This document shows positions 1-13,700 of a stretch of 64,000 nucleotides of DNA, one piece after another; the first letter of the stretch is position 1, and the number at the start of each line of letters is the position of its first letter. The notes under the pieces were generated by a model. It saw only the letters and a program-made list of their open reading frames with translations. It was not told the DNA's origin and ran no database searches. The position numbers and the translations under genes are program-made. This DNA comes from Scatophagus argus (Eukaryota > Chordata > Actinopteri > Scatophagidae): contig NC_058499.1 in NCBI RefSeq assembly GCF_020382885.2, forward strand, positions 14,679,872 through 14,743,871. The letters are read 5' to 3'.

Positions 1-3000
1 CAGGTAAGTGCATGTGGCATTGGAACAGAGCCTAAATGAGCCTCCATCTTTGCTCACTACATTTTAGCCTGTCTTACCCTCAGGTGTGCAGGTTATGAGC
101 AAAAATGTGAAATTATTGATCTCAGCCATTAGAAACACCTATTGGTTATTGGTTATCAACATTGGTTGAAAAAAATGTATATTATATATCCTTAAATTAA
201 GATGGAAAAAAATGGGGGGTTTTAAGAGTTCAGGGAGGAATTAATGTTTGTCATGTTTTAACCTCATCTTACCTCTCTGATTTATTCTTGTTTCTGTCAC
301 TTCATCTTTATTCCTTCTCTTTACAGATTCCTACCCAGCAAGTGATGATTCCGCCATCCTCTCAGTCATCCCCCTCACAGCAGCAGCCACATTCAGACAG
401 CAGCAGTACTCCTCAGAGCTCCACTGTACCGCAGTTGCAGACTGGAGTTCAGCAGCTACAGGTGACCCTCTGTGCTTTTACGCCACTCTTTTGCTTGACC
501 ATACTCCAGTATGAATTTCCTGCTCTCTATTTTTATGTTTGTGTTTTTTCTTAAATTTTGTTTCTTTTCACTGGACGTGCTGTCCCGTGTTTTTCTTCCA
601 CTCTTCCTTTCTGCATGCTGCATATTCCTGCATGACTCTTAGTCTTGGACCAGTGATCCAAGTCCTCCTATTATGTCTCCACCACTCAACGCAGAGCATC
701 TATACTTCCTCTATCAGGCCTCATGCCTCTCTGTTTTGCAGGTACTCTACCAAGGACAAAACAAATATGTGTGGGTGGTTGTATGTGGGTCAGAGGTGAA
801 ACATTTGGTTCACAACTCTGAATGGTTCCTGGTCCTTGAAGTATGTGTACATTCATGCTTCAAAAAATGCATTCAGGGTGTAAATTAAGCAGATTTTCTA
901 TAGCTATATTAAATAAAATAAGAAATTTATATAAGTTATCTAACATTATAGAGTACTAGTAAAAATGTCAACAGTTATCTACTGTAGTATATGTGCTAGA
1001 ATGTGAGAACAGACAACAGCGTTTCTTTTCATGCCTGTTATATTTTGACTAAAAGGAGGCAATTGAAAGTTTCCTCTTCCTTCTGGCTGTTCTGAAAATC
1101 AACACCTCAAGATGGTTATTTGGAGATTCAATCCTCTATGAAACCAGCAACCCAATGAATAGAATATGTGGCCATTAATATATAAAAGACACCTTTGTAT
1201 CAAAAGTATCACATTTTGTGACTACGCACAACTGGAAATTCATAGAACCGCAGTGACTTGTAAGAACATAATTTATATTCATTTCAGCACAGCAGAGAAA
1301 AAATGGCCACATTCTGAAGGAAATTAAATGAAAACTCCATTCTACAACAATATTTACAATCTGCCGGGGAGATGAATAATGGCGTCGCTTCTAGTACTCT
1401 GATGCATCAGTTTTCAGCAGGTTGAACAACTCCATCTGGTGGTTTCAGTCATTCCTTCCCTGTAAATAGTTGGTCTTCAAAAATTATCAAACTAAAAAAT
1501 AGATAAATAAAATGAATAGAATGGACTAAATAGATAATCATCAGTTTACTGTCTAAATCCCTAAATTATTACAGGAGAATACGGGATAAACAATAGGACT
1601 TTGCATTTTAAGATTTGCTTCTGACATGAAGTGTTTGATTTATAGAAGGTTTTTGTGTTCCAGGCCAGTGTGAGTGTTCCTCAGTCAACACCAGCAGAGC
1701 AGCCTGTAGGCTCAACTGCTCTGGTGCCACCAAGTGTAGAAAGGTGAGAAGGAAGTTATTTTTAAAAATGCAGATACATGCATGTGTCCAGTGGATTTCT
1801 CTCATGGGTCCATTTCTCTTTCAGCTGCCTGTCAGATGCAGCTTCAGGTCTTAGTGATGGCAATGATGGAACTTCTACATCAGGAGGTCGCCACGAAGGA
1901 CGCTCACTGAAGCGTCACCAGCGCAGATCCGTACGCAGCCGCTCCCGCCACGAGAAGACAACAAGGGCCAAGCTAAATGTTCTCAGTGTACGCATTTGAA
2001 CTGACAAGTTTAATTGTATTGTGTGCTCTTTGTCACTGAACACTTTTAACCTGAATGACTGTTTTGTAGATCTCCAATGTGGGCGACAGAGTAGCAGAGT
2101 GCCAGCTGGAGACGCACAACAGAAAGATGGTGACCTTCAAATTTGACCTTGACGGTGATAATCCAGAGGAGATTGCAGAGATCATGGTACTATTTGCTAT
2201 TAAACATTTAGAAAATATTAACTGTCCACTGGTTGTTTGTTATTATACATATCATATAATACATATCAACTAATGTTGCTGGGGTTTTTTTTTTTTGTTT
2301 TTTTTAAAATATCAACTAATGACAGTGTCGAATTTTGTGGAGTGTTCTCACAGTACATGTAGTTTTTGTCACAGTGGTTGAACTTTTGTGCTTTTTGTTT
2401 CAGGTTAAGAGTGAGTTCATCTTGGAGAGTGAGTGGGAGTCCTTCATTGAGCAGATCCGCGAAGTCATAGAAATGGCTGACGAGAAAGGAGAAGGCATGA
2501 AGGAAGGTTTTTCCCAGGTATATCTTTACTACATGTCCGCTTATTAGCCAGATAACTGATTTTTATCTTCACCTGCTGAACATGAGCATTTAACTATATA
2601 CATTTTTATTTCTTTTTGCAGATGAGTGATCACCAACAACAGCCTGAGCTATCTGTTCCCATGCTGCCAGGTCAGCAAACTTTAGCCAAAATGACACAAC
2701 ACTGCTTAAATTGACAGTTCTTCTCTACAGATGTACACTTAACACAAACAAATTTAGATGAAGAAACACTACAGGTAGAAGGAAAAATATATTTTGATGT
2801 TGAAGTGAACTGTACTTTTACTGTCAATTTTTATGAAGTAGAACTCTTGCCTCACATCTGGCTTTCTCTTTTGACCTTTCTTGTAGGCATTTCTCCCAAC
2901 ACTGCAGCTCAAGTGGTGCATTCAGCAGGGCGAAGATTCATAGTCAGCCCAGTGCCCGAGTCCCGTCTCAGAGAACAGTTCTTTGGTGCTCCTTCTGCTA

Positions 3001-6000
3001 ATACTTCCTTTGGAGATGAACCTGCCCCGGGTGAGAGAAAAGTTTTATTTTATTTACTGTTTGGTTTCCCAAAGTAATATATTTAATTTTATATTTCTAT
3101 AAAATTATATATATTTTAGATTATATGTATTGCATGAACATAGATGGAATATAGTGGTAAACATAACAAACAGCTAATTTTAACTGAATAAACTAATTTT
3201 TTTAACGGGCTGTACGTGTTAGAACTCAGTAACATGACTGAAAATAAAATGAAGTTGAACCTTAGCAGGTAATATTTTCTGAAAAAACACAAAACAAAAT
3301 GTAATGAAAAATTAAAACTCTGAAATTTTGCTGGTTATGTAGTATTACACAGGTGTTTACACAAGCTGTTATTGACACTCACAATGCTCATTCTTAATTT
3401 TTTAATTTTTTATTTTCCTATAATAACTTCCTCTTTTCACTTTGCTTTAGCTCCCACTATGACACTGGGCCTTTCTCTGTCTGCTTCATCTGGGACTCTT
3501 CAGCAGGCTTTCAGTAAAATGAGGCAAGATCGTATAGAGAGATCCAACACCCTTGATCCTCCTGCTGCAGAGCAAGAATCTGGCACTGTCCCGTCCACTG
3601 AAGCTGGACTAGGCCCAAAGACTAGCAATATACTGGCTCCTCCAGAGGGTGTAGCTTCTGCCACAAGCATTGCTTTTCCTGCCGTGTCTCTCTCATCTAC
3701 TGCAACATCCTCACCACCTTCCTCAACTGGGAGGGTTTCCCCTCCTCCTACATCCACTCAGTCCCAAACTCTAGCTCCTGTCACCACTGATCCCAGTCCA
3801 GCTCCTCAGTCTTCACATGAACCAGTCCCTTCACAGCATCCACCAGCTGCCAGCATTCCTCCCTCATCTTCCACCATTTCTCCTCCATCAGTACAGAGTT
3901 CCGTCCCTTCAGTACCTGGGCCTCAGCCGAGCAGTAGTTCTGTTTCTGTCTCATCTGTTGCTAGTGTTACATCCAGTAGTACTGGTTCTGTCCCTGCTTC
4001 GGAGCAGCAGCCTTTTAGTAGTGCTGTTACGTCTTCTCAGTCTATCAGTTCATCCATCCATGCACCACAGCACACAAACTCCCAGAGTCATCCTGTCCCT
4101 ATTTCCACTCAGCCCCCTCCTCCCACTTCCTTACCGAGTCAGAGCCAGGTGCAACCACAAATTGTGGAGTCAGAGGGAGCAGAGCTCCAGACCAAGGCCG
4201 CTGGCGGAGATGATATCCAAACTCTAGATAAGAAGCTACGGTCCCTCTTTAAAGACCAGAGTTCTGCCTCATCCTCCACATCAGTTGACCCCAGTCACAG
4301 CACAGGCACCTCCTCTCCTCCCACCGGGACTTCTTCCCCTCCACCTGGTGCTGTCCTGGTGCCCCCATCTAACCTTCCACTCACCTCTGGGGTGCAGGGT
4401 GTGCTGGGTCCCACAACCACCCCAGGACAGAGTACCACCCCGGCAGGACATGCACAGACGCCTCCAACTAAGCCCAGGGCACAGGTTAGTGGTACCTGCA
4501 GGTATAAGTCCAAAATGCTGTTTATTGTGATAAAGTATTTTGATTTGATTTTGCTGTCTAATATTTTTTAGACGTTACCTACCGGTTTTGATCAAGCTGC
4601 CACACCACCCTCTGACCTTGTACCCCCATTTCCTGGACCAAATCAGGTGAGATGTACTATATGCTCGTCATACCACCTGCTGTACTACTTTTGTTTTGAA
4701 CAGATAGCTTCGATGTACATATGTATTAATTAGATTGGTCCTTGTATCCTGTTTGTGTGACTCCACAGTCACAGCAGCCCCTGGGTAATTTGGATGCCGA
4801 GTTGAGGAGAGCCCTGAGTCCAGAGACTGTTCAGGGAGGCAACAGAGTCCAGCCCCAAGCAGCAGGTTTCACTCTTGGACGTTTCCAAGTGAGTTTTAGT
4901 CAGAGCTCAAAATCTATCTGGTTAATACATCTGTAGCGGTTAAAACTCTTACATTTTGGGCTGAATCCAATAACGTTTTCCCCCTCCTCCTCTTTTTCAG
5001 GTGTCTGTTGCCACTGATAGTGCATCTAACACCGTTGCAGATCCTTTGAACGTTGTCTCCTCTTCTTCCCTTACACCGTCCTCTACCTCTACCTCCTCCT
5101 CCTCATCTTCTTCTTCTTCTTCTTCGTCTTCCTCGTCCTCCCCCTCAAGTCCCGAAAATACCCTCCATCGCTCATCCTCTCTGGCCAAAGGAGTTGGTGA
5201 AACTGACACTCTGAATGGAGCCTCATCTCTCTCTGTTGGTCCTTCCCATCAGTCCACTACTATTGGGCGTTTCCAAGTGTCTGCAAGCACCAATGCCACA
5301 TCTCCTCCTGCTGGCTCTAAAGTGGGACGTTTTTGTGTCACAGGTGTGTACCAGACAGCAAATCACATAGAAATGTAACTGAAAAGGCTAACTTTACCTT
5401 CTTAAATGTTTTAAAATGATAGACCATTTTATCAGATCCACCCCACCCTTCATGTCTGTATAGAAAGTTGTGCACTCTATGGAGGCATCGTTTCCCCCGC
5501 CTCACTCAGTATTTTTAAATTTATTTTAAATATTTTAAATTAATCCTACTGGAAGAGGCTTCAGCTAGAATTAATAAAGCTTTTATAGCATTTGCAAATT
5601 CCGTAAATGTATCTGTCAACAGAATTGGGTTATTATTATGTATAACCACATTAGAAAATAATCCTTGGATTTGGTCTGTAAAGTTGCATGAAACAAACAT
5701 TTGCTTCAGCTTATGCAAGGAGCACAAATGTTCAGGTTACATTTTTAACTCATGAGGTTCCCAGGTAAAGCCAGTAATGGCCTTATGTGTTTGATTGGCC
5801 CCAGTGACCCCGGCTCCAGCAGTAGGCTCTGGTCCATCACATGGTTCTTGTAAGCAGAATGGTCCCTCATCTTCAACCTCCGATCCTCCTCACACACACA
5901 CCCATTACAGTAGTGACAATGACGATGACTCTGAGGCTGAGGATGAAGCTTTGCAGAAAGAAATCAGCCGTCTCAGAGAAAAGTAAGTCACGTGTTCCTT

Positions 6001-7483
6001 TATTTCCTGTAATGAATGTTAGGTCTCAGTTCAGTAGCAATATATTAACATGACTGTGTGTTTTTCTCCTTTCTTCTCCCTTTCTCAGACATATGATGGA
6101 GATCCAGGCCTTGCAGACTCGTCAGAAAGAGGAGATAGAGTCTCTGTTCACGCGGATGAGAAAACCACCCCCCCCTTCTGTCTTCTCCCCTGCTGTAGCT
6201 ATGGCTGGAGGGCGACGACGGCGCAGAAGCCACAAGTCTGCTCGCAGTAGTGGACAGCCCAGCCCCATACACTCAGGTCAGGACGGTGAACTGCCTTTTC
6301 AATTTACTGCCTCTCAAGACAAATTTCAGACTCACTTTGATGTTAATGCAATAGCTTTTGCTTTATGTACAAGCTTCTTCTAATCACTGCAGCTGTGGTA
6401 ATGTTGCGTTACTCTGCGTCATTGTGTATTATGCTTGTATGTTCAGCATCCCCAGTCTCTGCTCCGAGTCCTCATGGTTCAGAGTCCTCTCCAAAGCAAA
6501 GTTCACCCTCAGTAACAGAGGCCTCAGAAAGAGCTACAGAGGTATCACAAGCAGCTATGAGGTCATCTCCATCCATGCCCAGTCTCAGTAGTTGCTCCAC
6601 AGGTATGTGCAGGCACTTACTCTCGTCACAATGAGCTACTTGAATTGATTTCCTGAATTTATTTTCTAGTTTGTCTCTCTTCTTGTTTCCCAGCACCAAG
6701 TGGAACCAGCTCCACAAATGGTTCAGGCCACTGCCAGAACCACTCTGCTTCCCTGACCCAGGCGACTGGACCCAATCCTCCTGCCTCTCACACCCAGAAG
6801 GGCAAGGGCACCTTTACTGATGACCTGCACCAGCTAGTGGATAACTGGGCCAGAGATGCCATCAATCTCTCCCAGTGCAAGAGAGGTCCAAAAACTGGAA
6901 CACAGATAGCACCAGGACATGATGTAGGCAATCAGTAATATCTTTGAACTTAAAAACTGTCTTGTCATGGGAGTGTTTAATGGCCATATGGCTTCATATG
7001 TCTTTTTTTTTTTCTTTAGTTTTTGTCGGCCTCTTACAGTCATGTAATAATTTTACATATTCAGTGGTAACTCTTACTTTTTCTCCATTGCAGATTATCC
7101 CTCCAGCCAACATGGGCCGTAAATTCTCTGCTCCAGCATACCTTTGCTCAAACCTTCCAGCACCTTCCAACACCACGTCCACCACCGCCACCGCTCACCT
7201 CCCCAACCCAGCCAATCCCTCTGTCCCTTTGGGGCCTCGTAAAGGCTCTCTGGGCCCAGTTGCCCCGGGGTTTGGATATGCCTCAGCCCCGTACAGCGCT
7301 CCTCAGTGGGCAGGACCCACAGGCACGTGCCAGGTCAGCATGCTTAACCCTGCACAACCACTAACACAGTACCAGCCGCCTACGACCGCAGCAGTGTCTC
7401 TGCACCAAGGTTACCACATGGGAGCCACGTCAGCCCCCCAGAAATCAGTCAGCCAAGGAGGGTCCAACCTGAGGCCCACGTAG
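1..7483 (+). CDS. wnk1: WNK1 kinase, C-terminal part (5' end lies outside the window)
   Basis: WNK1 is a cytoplasmic serine/threonine kinase that senses chloride and osmotic state and activates SPAK/OSR1, which control cation-chloride cotransporters. Only the region after the kinase domain is here. Exons: 1-3 (end of one), 327-461, 1664-1743, 1825-1987, 2070-2186, 2404-2517, 2622-2670, 2887-3030, 3451-4484, 4572-4646, 4769-4888, 5001-5343, 5805-5982, 6089-6276, 6447-6602, 6694-6923, 7094-7483 (stop TAG); all phases agree. Visible parts: a PF2/CCT-like domain over 1900-2517 ([19 protein letters not shown]), four RFxV docking motifs, a long Ser/Pro/Thr linker, the C-terminal coiled coil at 5915-6165 ([18 protein letters not shown]), and the conserved [19 protein letters not shown] block near 6800-6860. 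These blocks and the [20 protein letters not shown] segment match human WNK1 better than WNK2-4. Which teleost paralogue this is cannot be decided. Confidence 0.95.
5091..5150 (+). repeat. coding TCN trinucleotide tract (poly-serine) in wnk1
   Basis: Serial TCC/TCT/TCG codons in the exon 5001-5343 encode a run of about 18 serines followed by PSSPE. Human WNK1 has a much shorter serine cluster at the matching position (SSSSPEST). The mixed codons point to an old, partly stabilised expansion. Confidence 0.8.
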
Positions 7484-10330
7484 CCCAGTCAGAGCCCTGG
7501 TCCAGGCTAAGACAGAGGGGCCACACAGGGCAGAGAGGGCAGACAGTTGATGAACGAGAACCACTAGCTCTCTTTGCTAGTAAGCTAGTTAGCTGGCTGG
7601 ATATCGTGCTTTTTATTTTTATTTCAACTTTTATTATTATTATTGTGTTTTCTTTTTCCTGTAATTGAGTTGACCTGTGTGGTTCAAGTCCTTTCAGGCA
7701 GAGTGAAATCAGCCTGACAATTGGAGGGAGAGTGCAATACACATCCACAGCATAAGAATCTCACACTTAGCCTGCCATTATCTGTGGAATCGAGCTGTGA
7801 CGAGTCGGTTGGTCGTGTCTGGTGATGTAATGACCCAAAGGCATAACCAGCAGCAGCCAAAGATGTCTTTTGAGAGCAGACTTTGCATTGTCAGCATTCC
7901 TTTGAAGACGAGAACGTAGGAGGGATTCTGGTTCACATACTAACTGGTCCTGATGTAAATCCGATCCATTAATCTGCTTGAGTGATTTGGGATGATAGGT
8001 TAAGTTGTCTCAGAGAGTGAGGAGGGCCGTACCAAAAGTGGGAGATAAGTGTGGGACAGTGAGTTTGTCCCTGATGGAAAAGTAAAGTGTGACTGCTGAA
8101 GTTGAGAGAAGAAAGACATGGTAAGTTAGGCAAGAGCGTAATGGATGGGGTTGCAGTATGAATACATCCCAGTGGCTACCTATTAAGAAAAATGCAATAA
8201 TGGCAAAGAGTAGATATACTGTCCCTTGTAACTGTGGCCTTAATCCCCAAACACATTAAAACATTGAGTTTGTACATAGATATTTCTTCACTGGGTTATG
8301 ATTCCATGTTTAGCATATTTATGTCCCCATGAGAGTCTGGTGTCATTGTGATTTGAGCTTTTTGTCCATACAGATTTATTATCATACTGATTTAATCTTT
8401 ATGTCTCATATGTAAGCCAGTAGATCTGCCGTATAAAAAGTCGTGGGCCTGGTGTTGATCACCATCCAGTTTAAATCTTAAGAGGTGTTGCTGCTGTAAA
8501 TCACAGTTTGGGTAGGTAGGGGTTTACAGGGTGTTCAGTTTTTATTATTATTTTTTTTTAATGCAAGAATTATATCTTGTCCAGAATCCCAAGATGACAC
8601 ATGAAACCACATCACTTAGTGCTTAGCAGTGAGATATGAGCAGTTCAAGATGTGACCGTCATATCATACAAAATTAAACAGGTGTTTGTTTTTTTTTCGT
8701 TTGTTTGCTTGTTTTGGCTTTTTTGGAAATAGTATTCGTGGAAGGGATGCAGTATCTCAACATCTCCTAGCTGTTTAGGCAGATAGTACACAGATGAACT
8801 GGTTGTTAGTGAAGTCATGTCACATTAAATATCTCTGCTTATAATATTTAGCCGTCACTTCTCAAATCACAAGTGTCTGGGGTTCTCTCTTTCTGTGGTC
8901 TGTTTTTGTATGCGTATATTTAATAAAACAAATGTTCTTTATGGACCTGTATTCAGCCATCAGATTTTGATGTTGTCTCACTGTAATTATTATTAAAGGT
9001 TGTTAAACAACATGTAGTTAAAGGAATATAAAAAAAGTGCAATTGCAGGGTTGTTGTTGTTGTTGGTATTCTATTCACCAGGCAGGAATAATCCTGCAGT
9101 TTATTAAGCTCTTCTATCTATGACTGCCCTGCCCCTCCCTTTTCTATTTAATTGTATATATGTTCACTTAATGCTCAGTCGCTAGAGTATGCTTGTGGTG
9201 ACCCACTCTACATGCACATGCACTCTAACTGTAAAACATGAGGAACACTTTAGTGCCTTGCATCCTCACTAATGACAAGTTCCAGATTCATCTAGTCCCT
9301 GTAGCTGTGACTGTACTGCAGAAAACCAGTTAACGAAATCTGTAATACACAACGTAAACACAACTTGTGGCTCCGTAACTGTCACGCGGCCAACTCGGAG
9401 GATTTAACACTCTGAAACACGAGACTAGACACGACACACGGGAGTGCAGAACAAAGAGCACACTGAGTAATGTCGAAACTGTTTCTTTTCTCTCTACAGT
9501 TACATTTGTGTTGGTTGTGTAATCATCTGTGTATTTATATTTGGCTCATGCATTCATGGATTTTGCTGACATTTGTTCTTGTGGATTTATCATTGAACCG
9601 TCGAATAGAAGCACTTGTTCAGGCAGTGAGTGAGCTGTGTAAAGGTTTAAAAGTTGTTGCACCCTCATGACTGGCTCAACCTTTGTCTCACGCGAGTGCC
9701 ATGCTGCCATTGTGACTGTTTCGCCTGCTCGTAGATTGGACGAATAGTTAAACTTCTCTAGAGAAAAAGTAAGTTACTGCAATGCAGAATATGCAATGTT
9801 TAAAGTTTTAAAGGGACTAAGGGGTAATGGAAACATTTGCATGCTGATGAGGGTTGTTACTGACTTCAATGTTTTTGATATTGGACTATTAGAGATCTTT
9901 GTTGTTGTTTTTTTTTTTTGTTTTGTTTTTCTTCTTTGCCTTTTTGAGAGTCATCACTTAAGTGTTGATCTGTTCAAATGCCATTCACCAGTATCACAGG
10001 CACAACTTCAATATCGGACTATCAGCATATGATTTCTGCATGCCAGCTTCACTGATGTTTAATCTTACAAATGACAACCAACTTGCAGCTGACCCCACTG
10101 TACAGCACAAGCTCTCGACAAAGCTTAAGGTTCATGTGCTACTACGCTGTTATCAGTAACTGTCAGACCTCTATACAGTACTGTTTGAGGCTGCTGACAC
10201 TCAGTAATATCTGTTGAGCTCTTTATTTCTGATCCCTCCTTACTGACTTCCTGTGATTCAGTGTCTGTTTTGTGTATGTTTTTCACATTGTACAAAATGT
10301 AAAAACAAATAAAAATAATATCAGTTAAAG
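7484..10330 (+). other. wnk1 3' untranslated region and wnk1/rad52 tail-to-tail gap
   Basis: This AT-rich stretch has no coding sequence I can support. An AATAAA at 8922-8927 is a likely polyadenylation signal, giving a 3' UTR of about 1.45 kb. A second AATAAA at 10308-10313 could end a longer form. The small open frames at 9470-10361 have no recognisable content and lie in this UTR or gap. Confidence 0.6.
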
Positions 10331-10629
10331 CACTTGTGTTTAGTGGTGCTTTGCTTGGCATGACCGAAAAGTGCTTTTTAATTTACCAATTAATTCCTAA
10401 AATTTTTTTTTTTTCTTGTTTGTTTTTCTGCCACCCCGTTCTTCAGTGCACATTAAGATTTTATTTCAAGGCTCTGAGAACTTTTCATTTCAAATCCTTA
10501 ACACCTCTGTTAAACATCTGACAATAAGTAAGAAAGTTTTTCAAAAAATACGTCCATAAGTTCTATACAGTTCTGCTGGATACAAATAAATACTGTATAT
10601 ACATATATCAATAAAATTCAGCTGACTTA

Positions 10630-10635
10630 TTTATT
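10630..10635 (-). terminator. candidate polyadenylation signal of rad52
   Basis: TTTATT on the plus strand is AATAAA on the rad52 strand. It lies about 155 bp past the rad52 stop codon, in an AT-rich context. Confidence 0.5.
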
Positions 10636-10789
10636 TTGTACAAAACCAGGTACCATTTCTCCAAATATCAGACATAGCAGCAATTCATTGCAAAACGAAC
10701 AAAATTACATGTATGCAATGAGACAAGTATAAAAATAAAATATCTGGATCGTAAACGTGGAGGAAGCCGTGGAACAGTGAGATAAAATC

Positions 10790-13700
10790 TCAGGTGTCCA
10801 GTCTGCGTTTCTTCATGTATTGTCCCTGCCTGTAGGGACTGAGGGCTTCACCTGTAAGGTTGAAAAATTAGACAAAGTTCAAAATTCAGGAAACAACACA
10901 TTAACAGATCGGCGACTTTTCCTAAAACCTCACCTGGTCTCGCCTGGTGCTGGTTCTGATGTTGAGGTCTGGACTGAGCCCAGTCCTGTCCTCTGCTGTA
11001 CGACGAGGCCCCGTCAGGAGGTCTGCCCGGGGCTCTCTGAGGGGTCTTACTGCGTGTCTGCATTTGGTGATTCCCAGGCGTGCTGGGCCTGTGCCCTCTG
11101 GACGGCGGGCCACCTACGGGGACGTCCAGCTCCTCAGTCCCATCCAGAATTAAATCCCAGAACTCGGGATCATCTGCAGGGACATAAAAACCAGATGATC
11201 TGAGTTAGGCTGGTGAATGGAAGCAGGTTTCTTCACTGCACAGTCTGAGTGTGTTGAGCCCTCTGGTGGTGACCTACAGCACCTGCCAAACACTCATCCC
11301 TGCCGCTGGGCTTTCCGAGTCCAGTCAAGGTGCCGTCACTGAACGCAGGTTCACCTTCGTGACCTAGAGGAATGGATATGCCAGAGGAAAAATACATTTA
11401 TACTCCCAAAAGTTAACATTAAAGACCAACTCTGTAAGCCACTGGTCTCAAACCTGGAGGCCAAACATGGCTCGCGAGACAATTTATATGTCATGGTTTT
11501 CCCATTTTAACACATGAAGCCTTTACCTCCACCGGAACCTTGTCCAATCGCAACTTCGGTGTCCTCAGACTTGGTGTGATCCTGTTTCTGCTGCAGCCTC
11601 TTGGCTTCCATCTCTTCCCTGAACTTCTGTTGAAGCTGCTGCTGCCGGAGCTTTCTCAGCTGCTTGGGGTCTGTGTGCCCTTCAGAGCTGACAACATCCA
11701 CAGAGTCCATGAGAGGTCTTAGAGGAAGAGACAAAGGAAACAGAGTGTTGACGCACAAGAGAAGAGTGAGTCTCTGTGAGATTAAAAACAGGAAAAAGAC
11801 CCATGGTTGTTTACCTAGAGCTCACATTCTCACTCTGCCTGTCGGGAGCAGCAGGGGGAGTATAAACTTCTGAACAGTCGTGGTTCTGGTTGAGGACTCT
11901 GGGCTCCAGCGGCTTCCTGCCAGGACCAACCGAAGACGCAAGCTTTTCCTCCCGGACCAGACTGGTGTACCGGGCCTTCTCTACCGAAGGTTCACCATCA
12001 GAGCGCTTAGTCTGGGCCAAGTCTAGAGGAGGAGGAGGCTTTGTGCAGAAGAGAAGTGACAAGATTCATCATCCAAAGAGTGTCTGAATAAAAAATTACA
12101 AAAGCTAAAAGTACATACAATATATCTGACCTGTTTGGAGATCTTGTTAATGGCTAAGAGGTATTCTTTATCCAAGATGCAGTTTCCAAGAGCATTGCCA
12201 AAGCATCTCAACAAGACACAACACAGATAAATCAAATATCAGCAAAAGACTTTGAATGATCTTAAAACAAAACATATTTTAGAAAATGTATATGTTCTAA
12301 ATTATTTTGTCTTCATATTTCAGACTGGTCAGATATAAAAATGCAAATCTTAGTACTTTAGTGCTCTCTTCATGCCATCAGTGACAGCTTCCTTTCGTGC
12401 TTTTTCCAGTGACAGAGCTTTAGACTTCAGTCCTTCACTGACTCCATAGCCGACATCCTCGTGAAACGACCCGTCCTGGAGGAAAAGCGCATGTCACACA
12501 CAAATTCACATGGACATCGGACAAATTAATCTTGATCAGATTATCCATCATGTGAAAATACTGTTTAAGTTAAAATCAGTAGAGTCATATGAATGTGGTT
12601 ATTTATCCAACCTTCAGCTGCACTTTGACAAACGCACTAACTCCAACATAAAACCTCCCATTGATGAGGTCGACAAAGTCTGCAAAATAGAAGTGTTTTG
12701 TTAGTCTAACTGTGTAGTGATGACTTGTCTTTAACAGGATCATCTGGCAATAGGAAGCTCTATGAGTCGTACCGACATTCTGCTGAGAGATGGAGTGAGA
12801 CCATCCGTTGTATCCAAACATCTCATTAGCCAGGCTGATTACGCGATGCCCTTCAACATAGCACACCTGCAAGAGTCCATTCAAGAGCTGACATGAAAGA
12901 GAGAAGGAGAGAAAGGGAAAGAGAGAGAGCATGGGGGGCTGCGAGTGGGGTTTTGTCTGATTTGTTGAACTGAAAAATGTGCAATTTTGGGTAAAATTTC
13001 CTCCTTACTGCAACAAAAACTTACTGTTTCCACTTAAGGAAAAGTAAGAAAATTAAAAAAAAAAAAAAAATTGTATTACAGCGATTAAAATTTGTGCATT
13101 TGTGCAATACTGCCGTTATAAATTCACTGTCACCCCGCTCAAAGACACATGTGACTTTGCTTGCAACATTTCTGCAGTTCATACAAATCGGCGTCACAGC
13201 TGTAAACAAAGGCAGAGGGATAAACAAAGACTTGCCCTCTGTCCTCCTCCGGCCACTCTGGTACTGATGTACTCCGGTCCCAGCTTCTGTCGCAGAGCGT
13301 TGTGCACCGCCTGGTACTCCTCAGCTGTGTAGGTATACTGACAACACAGTCCAGTGAGGGGGGAAAACACACACACACACATGAACCACGATATAACAAA
13401 GGGATGGATGTTTTTTAGGAAATCCTGATTGATCCGTGATTGAATAACAATCACCCAGTCTTGTCACACCACGCTGTAAAACAGCATGTTGCTTCAGTAC
13501 CAGAGCAGTCACACACGACTCGAATCCACAAAACCTTATTTTAAATTACGTTTCCGAGAATATCAAATGTGTATGTCAGGGTGAATCTGGAGAAACTCTC
13601 ACACGGTGATGTGTGTTAGAAAGTTACAGCTGTAAAAAACATCAAATCCTGAGTTTAAATATTTCACTCAGTATAAACATTACATAGATTCAGTGATGCT

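Noticed and set aside
4997-5209. Acidic Glu/Asp-rich open frame on the minus strand
   Set aside because: It is the reverse of the wnk1 poly-serine tract; no splice or start context supports it.
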